A DNA stretch of 64,000 nucleotides from Barthelona sp. PCE (taxonomy: Eukaryota > Metamonada: BaSk clade): NCBI GenBank assembly GCA_040285745.1, contig JAUFOR010000006.1:496001-560000 (forward strand). Reading direction: 5' to 3'. The notes below the pieces were generated by a model that saw nothing but the letters and a program-made list of their open reading frames with translations, was not told the origin of the DNA and searched no databases. Positions 9,854-18,590 of the stretch are shown here, one piece after another. Numbering within the stretch: position 1 is the first letter of the stretch; the number at the start of each line of letters is the position of its first letter. The translations under genes and the position numbers were made by a program.

Positions 9854-12800
9854 TTACTCACTTTCAATCATTTCCTCGCTTGCTTCATCATCAGCCATAT
9901 GAATCTCATCATCTGAATGCATCTCTGTCCTTTGTTCCTTCATTCCTTTCATATCTTGCTTTCTACGCTTACTAGATTCTCTTTTGTGAATTTCATGAAT
10001 GATCTTAACATTGTTTTTACCTTTTGAAGCATGATTAAGACTGTGATACTCCAATAACGGATGAGTCTGGTTGCTCTTTGTCATAGCATCTTCGGTTGGA
10101 TGGAAAAACAAATGCTTGGGTACAAAGTCATCAATGATCTTTGCATTTGCTCCTGAAACACGTGTTGTGCAGTGCTTAGCCTTCTCAGCTACATATGCAT
10201 CGAGATACATATCAAATGCATTCACTAACACTGGTAATACAGGTTCTTCTCCACAAACCAATCTCTGTTCTGTTAAAGCTAATTTAATGTGTTTTTTGAG
10301 TAGACCATATGTTATGGCATCAGCTTTCTTACGGGAAAACAGACAATCATACAGACCATTACATAAAACGGGAAAGAAAACAGGTTTTGCATTTGGAGCA
10401 AATTCAGCAATAATATCTTGATGTAACGATAAATAAAATAACAAAGGTTCAAATAGATTTGAAGGATTGCTTGAAACAGATCCCTTCACAAGTTGTACGG
10501 ATACATAAGCATGTACACGTCGATAACAGAATAATCGTATTGTTTCATGAGAATCAAAAAGACCAAACAATAAGAAGCAGCGCAATATCTGGTGTTGGTA
10601 CCGCACAGCTTCTGTGTATGCGAAATAACGCACTTCAAAAACTTGATCAACAAAAGTATAGACAATGGAGCGGATGATTTTTGCATCAGTGACAATCATT
10701 CGTAAATCTGCCTTGTTCGCCATCATTGCCAGCAATAGGCGCATTGAGAACATGCGAACACAGACACCCCAAACATCATCAGAGAATTCATCATCAGAAA
10801 CCTCACGCACACTTCCAAATTCCAAGAAGCGAGCCAGTGCTGGGATGAGAGTTCTATCAAAATCAACGCTGCGTGTTATCAAGCACTGCAATAATCTGAA
10901 AATAGCGACACCGTATAATATATGCAATACACCATCGTTATCACTTGTGATATCATCGTTAACACTAAATATTGGGTATTCACGGGACATGAGAAAGTGC
11001 ATTGCGCTGCGAATACAATCAGTTAAGAGGGTTGTCTCCAAGAAAGGATCATATAGTTTTCCCATTTCAATGAGTGTATTCATGCAAACGATTTTATGTA
11101 GCATTCGTTGTTCATCAGAAGAAATTATGCTCTTGCACTCGTTGAGCACAGCTGCCATCTCATTAGAAAACATTTGATTAACATCGTTACCAGGTACTAA
11201 AGTTTCTGAAGAAAAAAGTAATGAAGTAATAGATCTGATGATTGGAATATCATAAAAGAAGAGCTGGGTAATGTTTGTCTCCACCGGTACGGTTGAATCA
11301 ATACCAAATTCAATTAGCATTATCTTACCAATCAAAACACTACTCAACATATCATGCTGCTCGTCTGTAATGGATATACTAAAGGCACCGCCGACAGTCA
11401 TGAGCGCATCCAACAAAGAAAGATGCTCTGTCTCATAAGCAGAAATATCACTTCCTTGTTGAGTAATGATTAGTTCGAGTAAGTGGGCCAGAACTTGTTT
11501 GACTTCTGCAGTATCGGTCCCATGGCAGGTGAAGTATCCAGTGCCCAGGCATTTAAGTACTGTGAGGCATTTAATTGTATTCGTAATTTCACCATACGTA
11601 TCAGTCTCTGCAATCACCTTAATCACATATTCAACAAAAGCTGAAGGGAGAAGTGACTTATTCTCAATGGCAACCTTGGCGGCCAACGCATTTGCTGATA
11701 GAGTTTCTTCATCAGCATTTTCTAATTGGACCAGTTCATTGATTTGCTTAAAAATGCTGTTCGGTAACGCTATCCGAGGCACTTCTCTCCCCTCCAAGGC
11801 CGCACCCATGATCTGTAGGGTCTTACTCATTACAGAAAACAAACCACTATCTTCTTCAATGGATTTATGAACTAGGAACAAAAAGTGTTCATATTCACTA
11901 GCAGGATAAGATAAAAGCATGTCATGAATCTCTGCGATGCGTTCGAAGGATACCTTGGAATGGTTAATGTTGAACAATGTCGTAAAGACGAGAGAAAACG
12001 ATGGAAGATCATCAAAACTGAATTTCTCAGCGAGAATAATAAGTGCTGCATTGGTTGCACTACGAACACTTTGTACTCGATCATCAAGTCGCTCAATCAA
12101 ACGTGAGAGCGTTTCTTCTCGGAGGTAATCAACGTGAGGCAGGACAAAGGCGAGCTGCGTGACTACATGCCCACGTACTCTTGCACTCTCATCATGTAAC
12201 GCCTCGTACAGATCTTGTGCTGACTTCTTAACTGTCTTGGGTCGTTTGACCTCAAAATCTACTAATTCAGTATTAGTTAATACAACATCTGCACCTAAAA
12301 GAATAGATCCAGCAAAAGAAAGGTAATGACACCGAATTTCATCATCATTAACCAACGCTAATTGTTCGTGTAGCCCATCAACAAGAGATACATCACCTGC
12401 AGACAATGCAATCTCGAATAAAAGTTGTCTGATTGTATTTGTGTGTACCATTCTGTTAAGTTGAGGTAAATGTCGACTAACAATAGAAGGATTCAGCAGA
12501 TACAGTTGCTTGAAAAGTAGGATGATTTGGAAGTACTCAGAATCTTCATCAGCATTAAGGAAAGCAAAGTCTGACATATAACTGTCGAAGCTAACGGAGA
12601 TTGCATAAAATAATGGTTTATGTTCTCTTAACAATCGGGTGGTGAACGAAATTAGCACGTTTGGGTCAGCTGTACGTAGCTTTTTCCCAAAAATTGCATT
12701 AACTATGGGTGCGTCAACATATTCCGTTAGAAGACCAGATAAAAGCACTGTAACAAGTGTACGCTCTTCATAAGCATGTGTAGCAAATGCGTTGATGACC

Positions 12801-13441
12801 GTGTCATGCTTGTATGTCAATTCTATCTGGGTTAATAATTCTGTACAAAGAGAAAAATAAATTGTTAGCAAAGAACCTGGTAAAATTCTTGCATGTTTAG
12901 CAATAGAAATAAATATTATTTCAATGGTCTTACATGCAAAAAATCGTCGATCCATTGATTCAAAATCTTCAATTGAAGGTTCAAAAACACCAGACTCCTC
13001 ATATGCAGTAAGTGCACAATCATCTCCATCGGCATCAAAAAAGAAACGATAGGGAGCAGCCTCAACGTAAGCCTCAAACAGCTCTTGTCGTGCAAGGATG
13101 AGCTTTGCTTTACGTTTATGTAAGTTTGGAATTGTAAGTAATACAGTATCTATCAATGAAGCAACTACATTCTCTTCAGGTGTTCTCTCTGGTATGATAG
13201 TCATGAACTTTAGGTATAGTGTGGATGACTTCAAACGAATATCCTCACGTTTGTGTTGTAAAGAATTCTCCTCAATATGGAGCATTAAATCGGCTACTTT
13301 CTCTTGAAGATCCCCTGTGATATGCGTGCTGTCATTATCAAATAACTCTATTCCCTCATTTAGAACTGTTAATGTATCGGTAACAGACAATGCTGAAGTG
13401 ATGGCCCCTTTCGCCCTTCTGAAGAAGCTGGGGGGAAACAT
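9854..13441 (-). CDS. HEAT-repeat protein, possibly condensin/cohesin-type subunit
   Basis: This 1195-residue protein is predicted all-helical. At least one clear pair of HEAT repeats lies near residues 410-480 (ALHDESARVRGHVVTQL, then SRLIERLDDRVQSVRSAT), and similar amphipathic helices occur throughout. It ends in a very charged tail (KRESSKRRKQDMKG followed by an acidic stretch). The length and repeat style fit chromosome-scaffold HEAT subunits such as condensin CAP-G/CAP-G2, Pds5-like proteins or Integrator INTS4. A CAP-H2 candidate is present at 35861, which makes a condensin subunit plausible, but I see no decisive family signature. The start is the first ATG; three codons further upstream the frame opens only at a TTG. 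It diverges from the Rad9-like clamp gene across 213 bases that hold TTCTCTTTCATCAG just before this gene's start. Confidence 0.5.
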   Translation of the reverse strand: MFPPSFFRRAKGAITSALSVTDTLTVLNEGIELFDNDSTHITGDLQEKVADLMLHIEENSLQHKREDIRLKSSTLYLKFMTIIPERTPEENVVASLIDTVLLTIPNLHKRKAKLILARQELFEAYVEAAPYRFFFDADGDDCALTAYEESGVFEPSIEDFESMDRRFFACKTIEIIFISIAKHARILPGSLLTIYFSLCTELLTQIELTYKHDTVINAFATHAYEERTLVTVLLSGLLTEYVDAPIVNAIFGKKLRTADPNVLISFTTRLLREHKPLFYAISVSFDSYMSDFAFLNADEDSEYFQIILLFKQLYLLNPSIVSRHLPQLNRMVHTNTIRQLLFEIALSAGDVSLVDGLHEQLALVNDDEIRCHYLSFAGSILLGADVVLTNTELVDFEVKRPKTVKKSAQDLYEALHDESARVRGHVVTQLAFVLPHVDYLREETLSRLIERLDDRVQSVRSATNAALIILAEKFSFDDLPSFSLVFTTLFNINHSKVSFERIAEIHDMLLSYPASEYEHFLFLVHKSIEEDSGLFSVMSKTLQIMGAALEGREVPRIALPNSIFKQINELVQLENADEETLSANALAAKVAIENKSLLPSAFVEYVIKVIAETDTYGEITNTIKCLTVLKCLGTGYFTCHGTDTAEVKQVLAHLLELIITQQGSDISAYETEHLSLLDALMTVGGAFSISITDEQHDMLSSVLIGKIMLIEFGIDSTVPVETNITQLFFYDIPIIRSITSLLFSSETLVPGNDVNQMFSNEMAAVLNECKSIISSDEQRMLHKIVCMNTLIEMGKLYDPFLETTLLTDCIRSAMHFLMSREYPIFSVNDDITSDNDGVLHILYGVAIFRLLQCLITRSVDFDRTLIPALARFLEFGSVREVSDDEFSDDVWGVCVRMFSMRLLLAMMANKADLRMIVTDAKIIRSIVYTFVDQVFEVRYFAYTEAVRYQHQILRCFLLFGLFDSHETIRLFCYRRVHAYVSVQLVKGSVSSNPSNLFEPLLFYLSLHQDIIAEFAPNAKPVFFPVLCNGLYDCLFSRKKADAITYGLLKKHIKLALTEQRLVCGEEPVLPVLVNAFDMYLDAYVAEKAKHCTTRVSGANAKIIDDFVPKHLFFHPTEDAMTKSNQTHPLLEYHSLNHASKGKNNVKIIHEIHKRESSKRRKQDMKGMKEQRTEMHSDDEIHMADDEASEEMIESE

Positions 13442-13654
13442 GGGTTCCAAGCTGATGAAAGAAGAGAAGAAAATTAAAACAAGGTTTTTGTGTATTGTAG
13501 CACAATGGATGGTATACCTTGCATTTCTAGCGGGAATGAAGCGTATTTATGCTAATGTAGAAGGTTTACTTTGGGTTTCGATTCTGCTTTTCCTCATCTT
13601 TTCTGTTTGATATAATTTTTTCTGCACGCGGGCTTTTTTTGGTGATCTATAATT

Positions 13655-14608
13655 ATGTTGAGGCTAAGTTTTGAGATATCAAAGGATTCTATGCTTTTGC
13701 CATTCTTTGAGTATCTTGAAGCCATAGTAAGAATGAAAATGCCACGTAAAAAGGGTTCAGAACACCCACTGTCACCAGTAGGATTCTCTATTAGTCCTGA
13801 TGGTGCGGAATTTTGCTTCAAATCAATGGATGTCTACATTTTCTGTCAATTTCCAATTTTTTTTGAGAGTGATCCAGCGAATGTGTTCTTTAATATCAAC
13901 CCTATTGTTGAATTAAGTCAAGATACTCAATTTTTGATTTCTAGTTTTACACAATTTTTAAGAAGTTTAACCAATTTATTCAAGCAAGATAGGCATCATG
14001 TATCGCTCACCCTTAGCGGAGGTGATCGCCAGTTCAGAGAGGAGAATCAAGGATTACAAGAAAAGACTATTGCATCAAAACGTGGACGTATAACTTTTTT
14101 AAAAATGAAAACAAGGATAACAACATGTTTTGTTGAATGTTTAACAATATTTCCACAATATCAGGAGATATTTGATCTTACTGATCAATACAGTAGTTTC
14201 GATTCATTGAAATTTACACTGTCTTCAATGCAAGTAATTCGTTTAAGTCGATTTTTACTTGGTATTAAGAGTGCATGTCGGTACTTTGATTTCAATGTCT
14301 CTTATAACATTGAAAAGGATACTTATTTTTTAGTAGTATTAGGTACTGCAGATACAATGGTTGCTAGATTAAGTGAACTACCAATTCAGTTAAACATCGA
14401 AGAAGATAATAGTGAATCATCTCCACTTGATATCAATGTTCGCTTTCGTTCTAAACAAATTAGTCAGTGCTTTTTAGTTTATGATCATATAAATCCTCAT
14501 GATGTATCTACTACAATAACATTAAATGAAAACGTTATTGTGTTGACGGTCGAGGTTAACGGTGCACGTATGTTCTCTACTTTCCCAGCTTATAGTGGTG
14601 AGGAGTAG
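13655..14608 (+). CDS. Rad9-like checkpoint sliding-clamp protein (9-1-1 family), tentative
   Basis: A 317-residue protein whose pattern fits a PCNA-fold clamp subunit. The first half has the 'functional-site plus single-state' layout of Rad9 (GFSISPDGAEFCFKS, then VYIFCQFPIFFES, compare Rad9's ...LFAPLFFQ...). A central linking stretch carries KMKTRITTCFVECLTIF. The second half repeats the fold and closes with KQISQCFLVYDHINPHDVS, TLNENVIVLTVEV and NGARMFSTFPAY, as in the Rad9 C-terminal clamp half. The long phospho-tail of animal and yeast Rad9 is absent, as in many protists. Rad9 pairs with Rad1 and Hus1 to mark DNA damage for the checkpoint kinase. Hus1 or Rad1 are the alternatives. It lies divergent from the HEAT-repeat gene, suggesting a shared 213-base promoter. 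Confidence 0.45.
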   Translation: MLRLSFEISKDSMLLPFFEYLEAIVRMKMPRKKGSEHPLSPVGFSISPDGAEFCFKSMDVYIFCQFPIFFESDPANVFFNINPIVELSQDTQFLISSFTQFLRSLTNLFKQDRHHVSLTLSGGDRQFREENQGLQEKTIASKRGRITFLKMKTRITTCFVECLTIFPQYQEIFDLTDQYSSFDSLKFTLSSMQVIRLSRFLLGIKSACRYFDFNVSYNIEKDTYFLVVLGTADTMVARLSELPIQLNIEEDNSESSPLDINVRFRSKQISQCFLVYDHINPHDVSTTITLNENVIVLTVEVNGARMFSTFPAYSGEE

Positions 14609-15046
14609 CAACAGTGATTTTTGAGAGTTAGAAAACTGGTATTGGTATTATCATTAAAAAATTGCGCTATTGGGTCTTATACGTAGCGGGGTAGCTATTT
14701 ATAACCGTCGAATGGATATATTTAAGTTGAGGTTTGGAATATTGAGATATGAGTATTGCATGTAAATAAGTCAATCGCAAGCAGACAAACGCCCCCAACA
14801 TATATATTTAGGCAACATACGTTCAGTTAAAGTATAGGAACATCTTTCTAAAAAAAGCATTTCAATTATTTGTTTCGAAAACCTTCTGGGCTTCTTATAC
14901 TTGGTATAGGTGCTCTAATTGTATACCCATCCCGCTTAATGTAAAAGAAAAGTACATTGAACAGTGAGATATAAATAAAACACCATATTTTTTTTATCAC
15001 CTGTATCTAGTATGTGACTCAACAATTTAGCAGCGCTTACCTTTAG
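14609..15046. other. Intergenic region upstream of acetate transporter
   Basis: About 440 AT-rich bases. No RNA gene recognised. A weak inverted pair GGTATA/TATACC sits near 14900-14930. The last bases before the ATG, GCTTACCTTTAG, closely resemble the acceptor of the intron inside the same gene (GCTTACACCTAG). The stretch may therefore be an initiator element or the 3' end of a very short leader intron whose donor would be GTATGT at 15010. Confidence 0.5.
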
Positions 15047-15770
15047 ATGAGCACCCATCCCATTGAAATTGCTGAAGCTGATGACTTACCTAAGTCTGTC
15101 GAAGTTTCATTCAAACATGCGTTACCTCAAGTTCCCTTAAACATCTGGGGGTATGTTATTCACCTACAACAATGGCTTTAGCAAGTCATTTTTGAATTTT
15201 TCTTGTTTGCTTACACCTAGTCTTCTTGGTTTCGGTATTACCACCATGCTTTTGAACATTCACAATGCTTTCCCTTCTCACTACGGCTTCAACGGCCTTA
15301 TCCTCGGTCACGGTTGTATGATTGGTTGTCTTCTTCAATTGGTTTCTGCCTTCCTTGAATTAAAGGCTCGTAACGCCTTTGCCGCCACTGCCTTCTTCTC
15401 CTATGCTCTTTTCTGGGCTGCCCTTTGTTTCTCCAAGTTCTTTAACTATGCCTGGTCCACCAACGAAGCTGATGCTAGAGTTGCCAAGGAATTCACTGGA
15501 TGGTTCTTAGCTGTTTGGGGTTTCTTCACATTCTTTATGCTCTTAATTCTTTGTCTTAAGCCCAAGGGCAAGAAGAACCCTCAACTCATTAACATTTTCG
15601 GTTCCCTTTTCATTCTTTTCTGTTTGCTTGCTGCTGGTGATTTCTTGAACAACACAACCATTGGTAGAATTGCTGGTTTCGAGGGTATCTATTGCGGGTT
15701 CTGTGCCTTTATGCACGGTATAGCTGCTCTCTTCAAGCATGAGACTGGTTACAAGCTCTTGTTCTTCTAA
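15047..15770 (+). CDS. GPR1/FUN34/yaaH-family acetate transporter (one intron)
   Basis: Spliced product of 217 residues. Exon 1 (15047-15150) encodes a polar N terminus ending in LPQVPLNIWG; exon 2 (15221-15770) continues LLGFGITTMLLNIHNAF. Joining them restores the family's N-terminal signature, a proline-rich lead into a Gly-Phe-Gly-x-Thr-Thr helix, which neither exon gives alone. Six hydrophobic segments follow. The family moves acetate, succinate or ammonium across the plasma membrane (yeast Ady2, E. coli SatP). Reading straight through the intron gives an in-frame ATG at 15153, but that product would lack the family's N-terminal signature. Codons are C/T-ending and more regular than in neighbours, suggesting high expression. 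It converges on RPL12 with 215 bases between the stops. Confidence 0.85.
15151..15220 (+). other. Spliceosomal intron, 70 nt
   Basis: Donor GTATGT and acceptor TTACACCTAG bound a T-rich 70-base insert. Removing it fuses TGG GG with T CTT CTT GGT, giving Trp-Gly-Leu-Leu-Gly in frame and completing the GPR1/FUN34/yaaH motif. A possible branch sequence (CTTAC) lies within 10 bases of the AG, an arrangement known from the introns of some metamonads such as Trichomonas and Giardia. Confidence 0.85.
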
Positions 15771-15985
15771 GAATTTTTCAAGTCAATCCATATATTAACT
15801 GTACACTGTATATTCTGGAGTACGATATTGAATAAAGAAAGATTCCAATTTTTTTTGTGTTTTCTTTTGTTTTTTTTGGCTCTTCACTGAATAAATATTG
15901 TATCACAGATGATAATGTAACCTTTTTACATCACTAAAATTCCTAATTCAGAAGTGGGAATGTCCGTTTTTATTTTGCAACAAGC

Positions 15986-16498
15986 TTAAACAAGAGCACG
16001 AATCTGATCCTCGGTCTCGAGCTGATCCTTCTTGATGAGATCAGTCCATTCCTTGGGGGTCTTGTTCTCAACAGTGCAACCGACAGAACGGCATGTTCCG
16101 AGAACTTCACGGACAGTACCAGCGAAGTGACGGGACATGGAGCGCTCTCTGAGCTCACCAGCAATCTCGATAACATCGTTAAGGGAGAGGTTGCCATCGT
16201 GAAGGATGTTCTTGACCTTCTTACGATCACGCATGGGCTCCTTGAGGGCCTTCAGGATGTAGGAAGAAGCACCGGGGAGAAGGGTAACGGTGGGAACACG
16301 GTTGCAAACATCAACACGGCATCTGATCTTGACACCCTTGAAAGCAGCAGAAACCTTTGCGATTTCCTTGTTTACCATCGCAGGACCCATACCGATGGAT
16401 GAACACTTGGGTGCGATCACTGGCATAGCGGCTCCCATAGATCCAATAGTTTGGACAAAAAAAGTGTGAGTTTCTTCAGCTTGAGGCTTACCGGGCAT
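15986..16498 (-). CDS. RPL12: 60S ribosomal protein L12 (uL11)
   Basis: A 170-residue cytosolic uL11 protein. The N-terminal RNA-independent domain carries TIGSMGAAMPVIAPK and CSSIGMGP, matching the family's G-x-x-G-x-x-S-x-L-A-P-K region. The C-terminal rRNA-binding domain shows ALKEPMRDRKKVKNI, HDGNLSLNDVIEIA and GTVREVLGTCRSVGC, the most diagnostic block of eukaryotic L12. uL11 forms the base of the GTPase-associated centre with 25/28S rRNA helices 43/44. The start is the ATG giving MPGKPQAEE; the only in-frame extension begins with TTG. The bases GCTCACGTTTAGA abut the ATG, matching the element before the acetate transporter and PI3K genes. Strong codon bias fits a highly expressed gene. 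Confidence 0.95.
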   Translation of the reverse strand: MPGKPQAEETHTFFVQTIGSMGAAMPVIAPKCSSIGMGPAMVNKEIAKVSAAFKGVKIRCRVDVCNRVPTVTLLPGASSYILKALKEPMRDRKKVKNILHDGNLSLNDVIEIAGELRERSMSRHFAGTVREVLGTCRSVGCTVENKTPKEWTDLIKKDQLETEDQIRALV

Positions 16499-17222
16499 TC
16501 TAAACGTGAGCTTGTTTTGATCTAAAATATGCAACTAGAGCCTGTGGAGACTGTTACTTAACCTAAAGACAAGAGAAATAAAAGACTTGTTTCTCTGTAG
16601 CTTGTATCCACTATTTATCAACTGGCTGAGAACAGAATACGACTGGCAAAAGCTGCAAGGTAGAATATACTTGTATAACTTTGTAAGAACGGAGAAAATG
16701 CAAAAGAAGTGTTTTTCCTTCATTTCAGATTCGCTCATTCTTAAACATGTATTTGTGATGCGTTTGATCCTTCTTTTTAGGTCAGAAATATTGTTACTAA
16801 GCTTAAGCGTTAATGTTTGATTTTCCTTCTCTGTTTAACACTTCATGACGTCATGTATCTTATTGTATTATTGTCCGTATGGACAGCGAGCTGCTACACA
16901 AACAGTTATATATGAATATCACCTTTTTAGCAGTTTACACTACACAGGTTTATGTTAGAGGCTTTTTTTATTGTGGGTAAAGTATTTATTGGGGAGAGCT
17001 GATTACTGTTTGATATATTGTTGACTTATGATGTTTATACAATGGTTTTAAAAAACTGTTTTGTCATGTGAGTTAAAGAAAACTTTACTTTTTGATTTGT
17101 GATACTGCATCATCATTAATACTGATTAATCACTCAATTAAACTGTCCAAAATCACCTCGTGTATCAATCTAAAGATTGTAAAATTGTTTAAAAAAATCA
17201 ATTCAAATACCATCATTCTAGA
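16499..17222. other. Intergenic region between RPL12 and DPH1, no gene recognised
   Basis: This 724-base AT-rich stretch is the longest non-coding interval of ordinary composition in the window. It contains the upstream side of RPL12 and the downstream side of DPH1 (both minus strand). Short open frames of 60-77 codons in it have no protein-like character. The one notable site is a 12-base palindrome at 16844. No tRNA or snRNA was recognised. Confidence 0.5.
16844..16855. promoter_or_regulatory. 12-bp palindrome with CRE/ATF-type core
   Basis: CATGACGTCATG is a perfect palindrome whose core TGACGTCA is the classical site of bZIP factors of the CREB/ATF class. It lies about 345 bases upstream of the RPL12 start. 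A function is inferred only from the motif; a single such site can occur by chance. Confidence 0.25.
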
Positions 17223-18278
17223 TTAAAAATCCTCAACCTGCATTGTATCCCAGGGATCAGTACTCTTCCCATAATTCCGCAGTGGAACACACTCAGTACA
17301 TGATTTTTTATGTAAGAAAACTTCTTGAGGTAAAAAAAGAGGAATACTGCAATTAAAATCTAATTCCCAATCGATCGGTAATCTAGGACATGCAATAACA
17401 CAAATTCCATCATAGAACCGAGCAAGAGTTTGTAGATAATTCTCCTTAATTAATGATACAAAGATTACTGTTGTTTCAATATTCTGCATCTTAAATTCTT
17501 CAAGAACTCTTCTAGTAAGCTTTGAATCACCTTGTTTTCCCAAAATACCCTCCAAAACAACAACACGTTGCATTCCTGCTATTCTGTTCATACTTAATTG
17601 TCTTCTATTAACAATTTCTAATGCATTATACTCGAAAAGCCTTACTTCCGGTTCAGGAGCTAATGGATCATACTTATAAAGAGTTATACCAGGGTTTTGG
17701 AGGAGCATAGCCTCAGGATGGAAACGTCCATCACCAACATATAAAACAGCGTCAATATTTTTCAATTTTGGCGCTGTACAACCTAATACAACTCCTTCAG
17801 GTAGCATTCCACAGTTAGGCCTGTCTATTACAAGGCCAGCTTCCTCCCAGGCAGTATATGCTTCATATACATTACTCCTGAACTGAGTGGTACAGATGAC
17901 ATGCAGAATGGTACCTTGTTTAAAATACTGAATAACAGAATTGATCAACTTTGTGCCATCAATTTCTCTCCTTGTAGAGTAGTAATAGTTTGGAATCATA
18001 TGCTTTTCTGTTTTAATAAGTCGATCATGTCCAAAATGAAAAATGGCATCAAGTCTCATCCTTGATGCAATATCGTCTTCAATACAACATGCTCCGTATA
18101 TGGCATCGCAGAATACCATCGCTTCGATGCCAGACTCACGTTCTAAATCCCTTACAAAGTCATAAACAAATGCAATTAATCCCTCAGGTACTTGAATGGC
18201 TATTCTTTTATAGTTTTCTTCAGCTAAAATCCCCAGAACCTCATCGTATGCAAAAGTATATGGACCAAAAGTTCTCAT
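17223..18278 (-). CDS. DPH1: Diphthamide biosynthesis protein 1 (Dph1-type radical SAM-like enzyme)
   Basis: A 351-residue cytosolic enzyme of the Dph1/Dph2 family, which starts diphthamide formation on elongation factor 2 by transferring a 3-amino-3-carboxypropyl group from S-adenosylmethionine to histidine. The three spaced cysteines that bind the [4Fe-4S] cluster are visible: GACCIEDD near residue 64, VLGCTAPK near 168 and ACPRLPIDWE near 297. Other signatures are HFGHDRLI, VGDGRFHPEA and LEGILGKQGDSKL. Retention of all three cysteines argues for catalytic Dph1 rather than Dph2. The start gives MRTFGPYTFAYDEVLG. The last ~25 residues (CVPLRNYGKSTDPW) are typical of Dph1 tails. It diverges from the CDKL kinase gene. 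Confidence 0.9.
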   Translation of the reverse strand: MRTFGPYTFAYDEVLGILAEENYKRIAIQVPEGLIAFVYDFVRDLERESGIEAMVFCDAIYGACCIEDDIASRMRLDAIFHFGHDRLIKTEKHMIPNYYYSTRREIDGTKLINSVIQYFKQGTILHVICTTQFRSNVYEAYTAWEEAGLVIDRPNCGMLPEGVVLGCTAPKLKNIDAVLYVGDGRFHPEAMLLQNPGITLYKYDPLAPEPEVRLFEYNALEIVNRRQLSMNRIAGMQRVVVLEGILGKQGDSKLTRRVLEEFKMQNIETTVIFVSLIKENYLQTLARFYDGICVIACPRLPIDWELDFNCSIPLFLPQEVFLHKKSCTECVPLRNYGKSTDPWDTMQVEDF

Positions 18279-18590
18279 AACAGTTGAATTGGAGAAAAAA
18301 TGTAGAAGTATGTTTTATTGATCATACATACCGGATGTATACTCAAATAGTCTTCTATATACGATTATCTTCCACATTATAAGTATTATATTGTATTTGA
18401 CAGAGCACGAGAGAAATGATAGAATTAAAGGTAATATTGGCAAATAAAGAGATTCTAGAAAAGGCACAGGTTTGAAATTGTTAAGCACAGCTGATTGCCG
18501 TTTACTAAACTTAAAAAAGGATAAATGTTTGAAATTGCTTGATATAAAAAAACTTACCTTTCTCATTACTATGTTATCTTATTAAAGTTG
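18279..18590. other. Divergent promoter region DPH1/CDKL kinase
   Basis: 312 AT-rich bases between two divergent starts. An AACTTACCTTTC element lies about 40 bases before the kinase ATG and matches the CTYACSTT motif found before other genes here. No other feature is recognised; an 83-codon antisense frame inside it looks like chance. Confidence 0.45.

Noticed and set aside
10441-10470. GGTTCAAAT sequence reminiscent of a tRNA T-loop
   Set aside because: Lies within the HEAT-repeat coding region and lacks any cloverleaf partner stems.
16535-16738. 67-codon frame upstream of RPL12
   Set aside because: Starts without a supported ATG context, irregular composition, overlaps the promoter; no family resemblance.
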